Origin: Mycobacterium sp. Aquia_213
Lineage (GTDB): Bacteria; Actinomycetota; Actinomycetes; Mycobacteriales; Mycobacteriaceae
Assembly: GCF_026625985.1 (NCBI RefSeq)
Contig: NZ_CP113116.1
Location: forward strand, 1,488,001-1,552,000
Reading direction: 5' to 3'
Length of the DNA: 64,000 nucleotides
Position numbers and translations under genes: made by a program. A model generated the notes under the pieces. The model searched no databases and was not told where the DNA came from. It saw only the letters and a list, made by a program, of their open reading frames with translations. The stretch's first letter is position 1. Each line of letters begins with the position of its first letter. Positions 51,063 through 59,051 of this stretch are shown piece after piece.

Positions 51063-51782
51063 TCATCTGAGGCCGATCGATTCGTCGCGGTCCACCCCGA
51101 ACCAATCGGCGGTGCCGGTATCGGTGTCGAACATGATGTGTGGCGGCACCTTGCCCTGCTGCTTGCCGGCATTGAAGATCAGGGTCTGGCCGAGGCGATC
51201 GTGCCAGGATCCACCATCGACCCAGGGCGCCTGGTGAATATGGCCGCTCAAGACCATGTCGGGTTGGTATTGGACAATCCACGCCGCAAGATCCTCGTCG
51301 GCGAAGATCCGCCGACCGTCGTTACATAGGACCGTGCCGGCAGGCGGCGCGTGATACAGCCAGACCCAGCGCTCAGGTCGCTCGATGGCAGCTTCGGCCA
51401 ATTGCAGCCCGACCGCCTCCCTGGTCACGTCGCCGTCCCACCAAGGGCACATGGTGAAGCGGTACCCGTCAATGTCGACACTCTGCCCGTCGGAAAAGAT
51501 TCGGCCGGGCCGCGATCGGCGCAACCATGAGGCGATTTGTTCGCCGTGCTCGCCCGGCCCGTCCAGATCGTGATTTCCGGAGACAACGAGAACGACAGCG
51601 ATGTCTGCAAGCCGATCCAGATAACGTTCGAGCACGACGATCTGCACCTCGAGCGGCACGGGACTGCCCACGTCGGCGAGATCGCCGATGAGCGCCACGA
51701 TGTCGGCTGAAGGCGCCCGCGAAACGAGCCAGTCGTAGTGACCGAGTCGGTAGTGCAAATCAGACGCGGCAAGAATCCGCAC
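51063..51782 (-). CDS. Metallophosphoesterase
   Basis: Protein of 239 residues, GTG 51782. Calcineurin-like signature: AASDLHY (D and H), LIGDLAD, VVSGNHDLDGPG, LYHAPP and LSGHIHQ, with all metal ligands. Probably acts on a phosphodiester or phosphomonoester; substrate unknown. Convergent with the cNMP-binding gene (9-bp gap). Confidence 0.87.
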   Translation of the reverse strand: MRILAASDLHYRLGHYDWLVSRAPSADIVALIGDLADVGSPVPLEVQIVVLERYLDRLADIAVVLVVSGNHDLDGPGEHGEQIASWLRRSRPGRIFSDGQSVDIDGYRFTMCPWWDGDVTREAVGLQLAEAAIERPERWVWLYHAPPAGTVLCNDGRRIFADEDLAAWIVQYQPDMVLSGHIHQAPWVDGGSWHDRLGQTLIFNAGKQQGKVPPHIMFDTDTGTADWFGVDRDESIGLR

Positions 51783-52047
51783 GGCGTCAGGCTACGCGTC
51801 TGGCTGCAACGCCCGGGTTATCGGGTGGCTGAAGTTGAGCCGGCCGAGCTATCGCTGCCCGTAATGGCATTGCAGCACAGAGGATTACAGATTTCCGGAT
51901 TCCGCTCGACTCGCGCTTCGGGCACGGAGGAGGATGGTTCACATCGTTGGATCATCATGGAGCACCAGCAAATCCATTGGTTAACGACCAGGGGCCAAAG
52001 GATGACCAGCACGAACATGGTGAAAATCGAGAGGGAATGGATTGGAA

Positions 52048-52680
52048 ATGGGCTTATCACCGATGGTCAGGTCTCGTTCGCTCGTCGTAATTATCGCCCT
52101 GGTCGCAGGCACCGCCGTCGCAGCGTGCAGTCGAGGCCACGAAGTGCCCGCGGCCGACTACGCGGTCTACGCCGAGTACGCACTGTCGAACAAGCCGATC
52201 CTCGCCGGCTGGAACGCGCGTGTCTTCAACAAAAAGGAAGTTCAGGAGGGCGGGAACATCGGCCTCGACGATCGGACCGGCGTTGTGACGCTGCGGGCTG
52301 GTCTATATCACGTCACGGCTATGTCGCTGATCAACTCCTACGACGTGGCGAACCCGACCATCATCCCGATGTCGTTGACGCCACCGGCCGGCTACGCGCG
52401 CCTGCGATACCTCGAGGATGCCCTGAGCCCGGACGTCGTCCCCACGGTCGACGTGATCAACGCCAGCAACGCCAAGGCGCTCTCTGTCGGCACCGGAAGC
52501 GACGCCAACGCGCTGCCGAGCTTCATGGACACGTACGTGCGAGTGAAGGACAAGGCCAACCTCGTTGTCGAGCACCAGGTTGGCGCTGAGGTGAAGGGTC
52601 TCTATCTGCAGGTCAATGCGAACGGCTCGGTCTGGCACGTCAACGCGCGAATCTCGATCCAACGAATAGATGCAGGTTAG
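52048..52680 (+). CDS. Putative lipoprotein of unknown function
   Basis: About 210 residues. Signal peptide SLVVIIALVAGTAVAAC, with a lipobox-like AVAAC, then VPAADYAVYAEYALSNKPILAGWNARVFNKKEVQEGG and a beta-rich region (GVVTLRAGLYHVTAMSLIN, HQVGAEVKGLYLQVNANGSVWHVNARISIQRI). Start may be TTG 52042 or ATG 52048 or 52063; AGGGA is upstream. No family recognised. The 265 bp upstream (51783-52047) contain no gene I can support. Confidence 0.7.
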   Translation: MGLSPMVRSRSLVVIIALVAGTAVAACSRGHEVPAADYAVYAEYALSNKPILAGWNARVFNKKEVQEGGNIGLDDRTGVVTLRAGLYHVTAMSLINSYDVANPTIIPMSLTPPAGYARLRYLEDALSPDVVPTVDVINASNAKALSVGTGSDANALPSFMDTYVRVKDKANLVVEHQVGAEVKGLYLQVNANGSVWHVNARISIQRIDAG

Positions 52681-52688
52681 ATGGACCC

Positions 52689-53216
52689 ATGAGGCTCTCA
52701 ACAGGCGCGGCCGCCATGGCCATTGCCGCGGCACTCGCTCTGCCGGCAGCGACGAACACGACAGCGGCAGCCGTGCCATGGTGTGGGGCCGATTCGCTGA
52801 AACTCGGTACCAGTCCGCCCATTTCGCCCGGCCAGCAGGTCTATCTGCACTTCTACGTGATTTTGACGAATGTCTCCCAGCAGACCTGCACCCTGCGGGG
52901 CTATCCCGGGGTGGACCTCGTTGGCCCTGACGACCCGACGTTAGGCCCGACCTACAGCCTGCCGAGGGAGAGCGGCGATGTGCAGCCGGTCGTCCTCGCG
53001 CCGGGAGCATCCGCCGCCAGCCTGCTGGCCTTCCTCCCGAAGATCGGCCCGAACGGCCCGGAGCCGGCCTGGCCGCCGACCACGATCGTGGTGACTCCGC
53101 CGGACTCGACGGCACAACTGCAGACCCCGTGGATTCCCGGCGGCTTCACCGTGCTGCGACAGGGCGACGGGACACACCCAGGGGGCCATATCGGGCCGCT
53201 GCAGCCGTACGCGTAA
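52689..53216 (+). CDS. Secreted DUF4232-type protein
   Basis: Protein of 175 residues, 8 bp after the lipoprotein gene. Signal peptide (STGAAAMAIAAALALPAATNTTAAA), then WCGADSLKLGTSPPISPGQQVYLHFYVILTNVSQQTCTLRGYPGVDLVG, the beginning of a DUF4232 domain with its two cysteines, and LAPGASAASLLAFL. Exported protein of unknown function, likely co-transcribed with the gene at 52048. Confidence 0.82.
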   Translation: MRLSTGAAAMAIAAALALPAATNTTAAAVPWCGADSLKLGTSPPISPGQQVYLHFYVILTNVSQQTCTLRGYPGVDLVGPDDPTLGPTYSLPRESGDVQPVVLAPGASAASLLAFLPKIGPNGPEPAWPPTTIVVTPPDSTAQLQTPWIPGGFTVLRQGDGTHPGGHIGPLQPYA

Positions 53217-53235
53217 GTCCCGCGGCGCTACTCGG

Positions 53236-54147
53236 TCATTGCTGTTGTCGGTAGGCGCTCGGCGTGAGCCCGCTAAATCGCTTGAACGCGTTGGTGAATG
53301 CGCCTTCCGAGGAATATCCGATTTCGGCCGCCACCGAACTAACGGTGCGTGCGGTGGACCGCAGCAGCCGAGACGCGGCACGCATGCGCAGTGCGGACAG
53401 GTAGGCCAGCGGTGATACCCCGACGCCGTCGGTAAACCGCTGAGCAAACGAGCTCCTGGACATGTTGGCGGCTGAGGCGAGTTCGGCGACGTTCCAGTTT
53501 CGGCCGGGGGTCACGTGCATCGCTGCCAGCGCCGGGCCCAGGTTGGGATCGCGCATGGCGCGTAGCCAGCCATCGGTCTCGGTGCAGTCCAGCAAGGTCC
53601 GAACCACCTGCACGAGCAGGATCTGCGTCAAGACATTGCGCATCACGGTCGTCCCGGCCGCGTTGTCGCGGGTCTCCCGCTCGAGTATCTGCAGTGCCGG
53701 TCGCAATGCCTCGGCGCCGTCACTGCCGGCCGCGATCCTGGCGCTACTCGGAATGTAGTCGAGCAGCAACGCCGCGGTCGTCTCGTCGAACTTCAGACTG
53801 GCGCACACCTGGACGAATCGATCCGGATCGTCGTCAATGACGTTGAGCCGCAACACTGTCGAGGGCCAGATCTCTTTGTACAAGGCCGTCGCGTCGCGCG
53901 GCGCAAGCGACGGATCCGAGGCCGCCTGAAACGGCCGACCGCTGGAAATCAGGTAGCAGTCACCCGCTTTCAGCCGCACCGGGGCGGCGTCATCGGTGAT
54001 CAACCAGCTCTGGCCGGAGAGGACGGCACCAACCTTCACGTGGCGATATCGCGGGAGGCTCAATGACCATGGACCGCTGGCCTCGAACCGACACGATTCG
54101 GCGACTTTGGAGCCGAGCATCTCGACAACGGCAGTCAGCGGGTCCAT
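53236..54147 (-). CDS. AraC-family transcriptional regulator
   Basis: Protein of 303 residues; ATG 54147 has AGGAG six bases upstream, so it is preferred to ATG 54192. N-terminal cupin-type sensor (RYRHVKVGAVLSGQSWLITDDAAPVRLKAGDCYLISSGRPF) and C-terminal AraC double helix-turn-helix (WNVAELASAANMSRSSFAQRFTDGVGVSPLAYLSALRMRAASRLL, then VSSVAAEIGYSSEGAFTNAFKRFSGLTPSAYR). Divergent from the alpha/beta hydrolase gene at 54296, its likely target. Confidence 0.9.
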   Translation of the reverse strand: MDPLTAVVEMLGSKVAESCRFEASGPWSLSLPRYRHVKVGAVLSGQSWLITDDAAPVRLKAGDCYLISSGRPFQAASDPSLAPRDATALYKEIWPSTVLRLNVIDDDPDRFVQVCASLKFDETTAALLLDYIPSSARIAAGSDGAEALRPALQILERETRDNAAGTTVMRNVLTQILLVQVVRTLLDCTETDGWLRAMRDPNLGPALAAMHVTPGRNWNVAELASAANMSRSSFAQRFTDGVGVSPLAYLSALRMRAASRLLRSTARTVSSVAAEIGYSSEGAFTNAFKRFSGLTPSAYRQQQ

Positions 54148-54295
54148 CCAAGCTCCTGGACGATCGAGTAAGTAACGCGGACTCACGGCCATGGCCTAGC
54201 CCCCTAATCCTGCTTTAACTGGTTATTGCGTGGATTTATTGCATCGAGGCGGCCTTGCGTTGCTTGGCGAGCCCAAACCTGTTGTGGGGGAACCG

Positions 54296-55003
54296 TTGAC
54301 TAAATTCGTCTTTGCTCATGGGTCGTGGCACGGATCGTGGTGCTGGGAGCGCGTCCGGCCCATCCTTGTCGGCGCGGGCCACGAGGTGGCGACGGTCGAT
54401 CTTCCCAGCGGGGATCCGTCGGCCGATGTCATGGACTATGTCGCCGCGATCGAAAAGTCCATCGAGCCACCCTTGAATAGCGTTGTGTTAGTGGCACATT
54501 CGTCGGCAGGCATCGCTGCGAGTGTCGCTGCCCGCCGGATGGCGCTGCGTGAACTGGTGTTGGTGGCCGCATTCCTGCCGCAGCGCGGCGTTAGCGTCCT
54601 GGAACGCATCGCCGGTGGCGAGCCCATGTTGGTCGACGCGTGGGCCCAAGTTTTTGCTGGGATGCCGAGAGACGAGTTCGGCGGGACGGCGTTGACTGCG
54701 GCGATCGCGGAGGAATTCTTCTACCAGGATTGCCCGGCCGACGATGTCAGCAGCACTGTCTTGCCGCATCTGACGGTGGAGCGTGCCACCAAGCTGTTCT
54801 CCGAGCCGATCCCGCTGCCCGAGGAAAGACTCACGCCCAGCCGCTATGTGGTGTGCACCGCGGACCAGGCCCTCAGCCCGGAATGGGCGCGCGAGGCAGC
54901 CGGGCAGTTCTGTGACGAGGTGGTCGAGATCGATGCCGGGCATTCACCGTTCTGGTCGAAGCCAGCTGAGTTGTGCCAGTTGCTGACTGCGGCTACCCGG
55001 TGA
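54296..55003 (+). CDS. Alpha/beta hydrolase of the methylesterase (MES-like) group
   Basis: Protein of 235 residues from TTG 54296, which has GGGGGA upstream; GTG 54230 would add 22 residues. The N-terminus TKFVFAHGSWHGSWCWERV is the typical HGxWHGxWCW start of plant-type methylesterase/hydroxynitrile-lyase-like hydrolases. Triad: Ser in VAHSSAGIA, Asp in VVCTADQALSP, His in DAGHSPFWSKP. It probably hydrolyses a small carboxylic ester. Control by the divergent AraC regulator is likely. Confidence 0.84.
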   Translation: MTKFVFAHGSWHGSWCWERVRPILVGAGHEVATVDLPSGDPSADVMDYVAAIEKSIEPPLNSVVLVAHSSAGIAASVAARRMALRELVLVAAFLPQRGVSVLERIAGGEPMLVDAWAQVFAGMPRDEFGGTALTAAIAEEFFYQDCPADDVSSTVLPHLTVERATKLFSEPIPLPEERLTPSRYVVCTADQALSPEWAREAAGQFCDEVVEIDAGHSPFWSKPAELCQLLTAATR

Positions 55004-55502
55004 AGGTGACGACGTTCCCCGCGAACAACTGCCCGCCCGGTTGTGGCGGCCGTGGACCGCAGGATCGGTCCTGGCTCGCCCAACAGTTCACCGAGCTGGT
55101 CCACACGTCATTGCCGCCCGTGTCGAACGCGATGTCCATGGTGGCCATCCCGGCCGGGATGTCGGAGCCTGCGGCGTTGAAGGTGTGGAAGTTGGCCTTG
55201 ATCGTGGTGCGCCCGTTATACCGCTTGTCCTGTCGGCTGCCCTCCATCTGGCGAAGGGCGAAGGTGAATTTCTGCCCCGGCTTGGCACGGTCGCCGTGAT
55301 TTGGACCTGTCTGTGGGTACTTGTCAGTGGTGCTGTAGTCCCAGAACACAAGGTCGTAGTTGGTGTTGTTCACGATGTCGAAGGGACTGGTGTTGTAAAA
55401 CGGGTCGGCGGCGGCGGTTCCGGAACCGCCTGCGGTGCAAGCGATACCGACGACAGTTGCGAAAACCCCTACTCGCATCAGCTGATTCACCGACGATTTC
55501 AT
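54993..55502 (-). CDS. Secreted protein of unknown function
   Basis: Protein of 169 residues; ATG 55502 with a strong AGGAGG upstream. Signal peptide (LMRVGVFATVVGIACTAGGSGTAAAD). The mature part is beta-rich: SPFDIVNNTNYDLVFWDYSTTDKYPQTGP, KFTFALRQMEG, FNAAGSDIPAGMATMDIAFDTGGNDVWTSSVNCWASQDRSCGP. It has the general look of a beta-sandwich secreted protein, with one Cys pair. No family recognised. End overlaps the convergent hydrolase gene by 11 bp. Confidence 0.78.
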   Translation of the reverse strand: MKSSVNQLMRVGVFATVVGIACTAGGSGTAAADPFYNTSPFDIVNNTNYDLVFWDYSTTDKYPQTGPNHGDRAKPGQKFTFALRQMEGSRQDKRYNGRTTIKANFHTFNAAGSDIPAGMATMDIAFDTGGNDVWTSSVNCWASQDRSCGPRPPQPGGQLFAGNVVTFTG

Positions 55503-55620
55503 CGTTGTCCTCCTGGAAGCGCGTAGTCGCCGTGCGGTATTACCGTGAGACAGTACGGCTTCGTCAGGAGTGTCGCTGCGAGATGCCCAGCGCTACACCC
55601 AGCCGCGACAAGGGCTTTGA

Positions 55621-56271
55621 CTATGAGGGCGGCGCCACCTCAACCAGAGTGCCGCTGGTTATGAGATCGGTGACTCTGGCGTTTCCGAGCACGTACTGAA
55701 TTCCGCCGCCAGGCTGCCCAAAAGCTCCGGCAATCTTCCCGCGCCGTATCGTCAGCGGCTTCAAGAAGCAGTAGGCGTGGTAATTGGCCTCCGGGTTGCC
55801 TTGCTGGGTATTAAGGGACGTCGGCGGCAATGCCCGAGCCGCGAACGGAGTATTCCTCTTGTTGGCGAGGAACGTTCCGTAAATGCTCCCAAACCGGTCG
55901 ACGACGTCGCCGGGGTTAAGCGTCCACGGTTCATCTGGTCCGTCAAACCCCCAGTTCGTCGGATAAATCCAGTCGCCCGTCCCGTCTGGGTTGACCCTGA
56001 GGAACTGGGTGAGGAAATCCTTTTCGGTTAAGGGCGGTGTGCCCAATCGGTTGTAACCCACTAGCAGTTTCGCCACCAGCCCGGTGGGCAATGTGTTGGG
56101 TCCCAGCACGCCCGCGGGATACCCGTCTGGGACTTTGTAGGGCGCGGAGTCCGCGGTTGCCAGGGCCGGACTGACTTGGGGCGGGCAAGAAGCCGCCTTC
56201 GCGCTGACCGGCAACAACACGGACATCGTCAGCGCTGTCAGCGCACCGATGGTGAAAGATCGGCACCGCAT
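55621..56271 (-). CDS. Secreted stand-alone TNT-domain protein (probable NAD+ glycohydrolase)
   Basis: Protein of 216 residues; ATG 56271 with AAGGAG upstream. Signal peptide 1-27 (ending AKA-AS). Residues about 80-213 match the TNT (DUF4237) domain, the toxin domain of M. tuberculosis CpnT: WIYPTNWGFDGPDEPWTLNPGDVVDRFGS, TPFAARALPP, NYHAYCFLKPL, AGAFGQPGGGIQY. Residues that in CpnT-TNT are needed for NAD+ cleavage appear kept: Arg126 in VDRFG, His165 in NYHAY and Gln186 in GQPGGG. CpnT's channel domain is absent; export would be by Sec. No IFT-like immunity gene is seen beside it. Divergent from the PARG-like gene. Family and activity are inferred from motifs. Confidence 0.8.
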   Translation of the reverse strand: MRCRSFTIGALTALTMSVLLPVSAKAASCPPQVSPALATADSAPYKVPDGYPAGVLGPNTLPTGLVAKLLVGYNRLGTPPLTEKDFLTQFLRVNPDGTGDWIYPTNWGFDGPDEPWTLNPGDVVDRFGSIYGTFLANKRNTPFAARALPPTSLNTQQGNPEANYHAYCFLKPLTIRRGKIAGAFGQPGGGIQYVLGNARVTDLITSGTLVEVAPPS

Positions 56272-56764
56272 ACGAGGGCTCCTTGGGGTTTGCTGGAAAG
56301 TCTGACAGGGACCCTAGCGGATTCCACCGCCGCCGTCTCGCTATTCGCGGCAAGCTCTCCGACTGCTCAATCAGCAAGTCGCCCAACGGTAAAGGGGGCG
56401 TGCGGGTCCGACGTTCGGCGCGAACGGAGCGACCGGCAAGCGGGATATGCCGGCCAAAGTTTTCGCTGCAAACAATCCGGGCGCACCATGGGGCGACCGG
56501 ACTGCGCGAGGAGTGGAGCCTACACAACTCTGCGTCGATCGCTCGATGGTCTCGAATGGTGTTCGGGCGGAACTCGAATCGTCGATGTTGGCTCGCCGAT
56601 TCGCCCGAAGGGCACCCGCGCAATCCCGCAATCCTTCGAAAACCAGCGGCGACAACGCGGGGCACGTATGTTGTGGGTTCTGCGCCTGACCGCCGTGGGC
56701 GTCCACGGCCCCGCGGGCGGGCCACGTTCGGACACTGCCAGCGCACGACGAGCAAGGAGTAGCA
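56272..56764. other. Divergent intergenic region between TNT-like and PARG-like genes
   Basis: About 490 bp with no gene I can support; the open frames on either strand have no protein-like composition. It carries the two ribosome-binding sites (AAGGAG at both ends) and must hold the promoters of the two divergent genes. No strong palindrome was found by eye. Confidence 0.5.
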
Positions 56765-57937
56765 ATGGAGTCGCCGAGACTGCGTCGACGTTTTGTTGTG
56801 CCAGCCTTGGCCTTTGGATCGGCCGTTGCCGTGTTTGCCGCGATGACATGCTTCGGACCGCCTTCTTGCTCGCTGGCAGACCCGGACCCAGGCCTGAGCA
56901 CAGCAGGGTTTGTCATCCCGTTTCCGAACGCCCTTCAGCAAGAGATAAAGCGTCTCAACGGCGAGGCGGACAGTGAGACGGACAAAGTGAAGAAGGATAA
57001 ACTCGTCAAGAAGGCCTGGATCCTTGACGCTGCCTTGGCCGATTTATTGCCGCAGCCTTTCACGAGCAATGCATCGCTGTACGGCCTGAATTCCTTAAAA
57101 GACTATCAGTTCGACTTTTCAAAAACGTTCGGCGACCCGGCATTTTACCCCAAGTATTACGCTAGTCCGTTCAAGAACAACGTTGTTACCGTAATCAAAG
57201 AAGGCGGTGGCCACTATAACTACCTTGGCGACGAGGTTTGGGTCGATTTCGCCAACTATGAGCTCGGCGGCGGCGTTTTTGGTAATGGGATGGTCCAAGA
57301 AGAAACCATGGCCCTGACCATGCCCCAACTCGCGAACGCGGCCGCCAACCACTATCACACCCGCTCTCAAGGCCACCCGGGCGTGTTGGGGAGCAACCCA
57401 GATCCGATAGTGCTGACGAACGTCCAGCGCTCAATAGAGCTCGACCATGGGCTTTATAAAGACGGTTGGTTGACGGTGCCGCTGGACCAGATCAAGAACA
57501 CCACCAAGCCCCAAAGCCCTAACCAGCATTTGAACGTCCTGGCGATTGCGGTGGAAAAGCTCAACGGTACGTGGGAAGAGCAATCCGATATAAAGACGCT
57601 CGACGACCTGTTCAACACGTTTGTCGCCGGCTTTACGTTGGCCAAGAATATCAAGCCTAACGTGGTAATTAACACCGGTCCCATTGGTACCGGAGACTTC
57701 AAGAACGATCCCAAAGTCATCTATGTCATGCAGAACTTGGCTGCACAGCAGGTCGGCGGAATCACGTTGCGGTACTGGGGTTACAACCCAGATGATAAAA
57801 AACATCACCCGGAGCAGCAGAGCTACGACCCAACAGTCGCCCAGATCATTGACAAATGGAAAAAGGACCCAGACAAGAAGGTTATCAACCTGCTACTGAT
57901 CGCATATGGGTGCCTTACCGGGAAGCCCTCGGGATAA
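56765..57937 (+). CDS. Secreted canonical-type poly(ADP-ribose) glycohydrolase (PARG) homologue
   Basis: Protein of 390 residues; ATG 56765 with AAGGAG upstream. Signal peptide or membrane anchor 11-38. Residues 159-190 (WVDFANYELGGG, GMVQEETMALTMPQLAN) carry the PARG catalytic signature GGG-x(7)-QEE (168-180), with the two glutamates E179/E180, in the exact setting of animal-type PARG (VDFAN..GGG..G..QEE...P.L). Later INTGPIGTGDFKNDPKVIYVMQNLAAQQVG (302-331) matches the second ligand-binding part of canonical PARG. It should cut ADP-ribose-ribose bonds outside the cytoplasm. The gene is Lys-rich and visibly lower in G+C than its neighbours, so likely transferred. Confidence 0.75.
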   Translation: MESPRLRRRFVVPALAFGSAVAVFAAMTCFGPPSCSLADPDPGLSTAGFVIPFPNALQQEIKRLNGEADSETDKVKKDKLVKKAWILDAALADLLPQPFTSNASLYGLNSLKDYQFDFSKTFGDPAFYPKYYASPFKNNVVTVIKEGGGHYNYLGDEVWVDFANYELGGGVFGNGMVQEETMALTMPQLANAAANHYHTRSQGHPGVLGSNPDPIVLTNVQRSIELDHGLYKDGWLTVPLDQIKNTTKPQSPNQHLNVLAIAVEKLNGTWEEQSDIKTLDDLFNTFVAGFTLAKNIKPNVVINTGPIGTGDFKNDPKVIYVMQNLAAQQVGGITLRYWGYNPDDKKHHPEQQSYDPTVAQIIDKWKKDPDKKVINLLLIAYGCLTGKPSG

Positions 57938-57950
57938 GTAGCACTACGCC

Positions 57951-58574
57951 ATGCTAATTAGGAACAGGCCGACCTGGGGGCGGGTCCTGATCACATTGGC
58001 CGCCGCAACGATCGTCGCTGCCGCCGCCGTTATCGACGGGCGGGTAGTGATGAGTCCAGCTGTAGGGCGAACACTTGCCGTGGTGCCGGTAGATACTTCT
58101 GCGCCGGGGCCTCTGTCTCCGCCGCCCCCCGGATTTCCGGACTTAACTGGGTTCACCGACGTGTCGCACAGTCACGAAGTAACCCGCTCTTACGTCTTGG
58201 CAACCTTTACCAGCCCGACCGGATTGCAGTGCGCGATGTGGAGCAGCCTGGGAGATACAGCGGCGTTCTGTTTCGGAGCGATTCCTGGGCTCGATCATCC
58301 AGCAAACCAGGTCTATGCCGGCGACCATAGGTCAGCTTTCGACCAGGGCGCACCCCCAGACTCCGACAAGCTCAATGGGAAGCCCCTGGCATCGGGCGAG
58401 AAGGTGATACTGGGTGCCGGGGGGACCCTGATGGGCGGCGATCAGATCACCTGCGGTGTTCAAAATGCTCTCGTCGCGTGCATATTGATTGAAGGATTCA
58501 GCCAAAACCACGGCGACGACAGTGCCCAACGGCACGGCTTCGTCCTCAATTCCCAACGCAGTTGGACGTTTTGA
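57951..58574 (+). CDS. Exported or membrane-anchored protein of unknown function
   Basis: Protein of 207 residues, 13 bp after the PARG-like gene and probably on the same transcript. One N-terminal hydrophobic segment (VLITLAAATIVAAAAVID), a Pro-rich linker (SAPGPLSPPPPGFPDL) and a C-terminal domain with four cysteines (GLQCAMWSSLGDTAAFCFGAIPG, QITCGVQNALVACILIEGF) ending HGFVLNSQRSWTF. Similar domains occur in mycobacterial exported proteins; no function known. No clear ribosome-binding site, which fits translational coupling. Confidence 0.75.
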   Translation: MLIRNRPTWGRVLITLAAATIVAAAAVIDGRVVMSPAVGRTLAVVPVDTSAPGPLSPPPPGFPDLTGFTDVSHSHEVTRSYVLATFTSPTGLQCAMWSSLGDTAAFCFGAIPGLDHPANQVYAGDHRSAFDQGAPPDSDKLNGKPLASGEKVILGAGGTLMGGDQITCGVQNALVACILIEGFSQNHGDDSAQRHGFVLNSQRSWTF

Positions 58575-58781
58575 GCTAGCCATTTCGCGACGTCCAACCC
58601 CGATGTGTCGGACCCGCCTGCGTAGCGGCTCGAGCAGGCAGCGAATCCTGTCACAGGGGCAACCTTTAGAGCGGCACTGGATGCGGGCGCGCAGCGTGAA
58701 GCCGAGCTGGACGCGGATGACGCGGAAGCCGCCGCGGCCCCCAACGGCGCGATCTTGATTCATCGCGACCCGGTCGAGTAG
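58575..58781 (+). pseudogene. Possible gene remnant before the tRNA
   Basis: In one frame the DNA reads ASHFATSNPDVSDPPA, a TAG at 58623-58625, then RLEQAANPVTGATFRAALD and an acidic Ala/Glu/Asp-rich tail ending ILIHRDPVE and TAG at 58779-58781. The composition is protein-like, with no start codon and an in-frame stop, as in the 3' end of a decayed gene. The whole gap 58575-58864 shows nothing else. Weak evidence. Confidence 0.3.
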
Positions 58782-58864
58782 GCGGCCGGCCGGCCGGCGA
58801 CAACGAGATCGGTTGCGGATAGGTAAGCCCGCTAGATTTCGAGTATTTCCGCTGCTGGAAAGGG

Positions 58865-58937
58865 TGCCCCCGGCAGGATTCGAACCTGCGGCCTTCTGCT
58901 CCGGAGGCAGACGCTCTATCCCCTGAGCTACGGGGGC
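58865..58937 (-). tRNA. tRNA-Arg (anticodon CCG)
   Basis: A 73-nt cloverleaf on the minus strand: acceptor GCCCCCG/CGGGGGC, D-arm GCTC-GAGC, anticodon arm TCTGC-CTCCGGA-GCAGA with anticodon CCG after T33, T-arm GCAGG-TTCGAAT-CCTGC, discriminator A. CCA is not encoded. It reads CGG codons. It stands between the accessory genes and argS, the gene for the synthetase that charges it, on the opposite strand. Confidence 0.97.
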
Positions 58938-59051
58938 GCACGATATACATACTGCGCCAATGGGCCCCGACAGACTAACGCATCCGGGTGGCTGCGCTGA
59001 CATCGGAATGGATTCGGGGCGTAGGCACGCTAACCAATAGGATGGACGCTC

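Noticed and set aside
56371..56916. Open frames in the TNT/PARG intergenic region
   Set aside because: Neither strand gives a plausible composition, ribosome-binding site or motif, and one runs into the PARG-like gene antisense.
58865..58937. Attachment site of an integrated element in tRNA-Arg
   Set aside because: No integrase gene and no second copy of the tRNA 3' end was found by eye.
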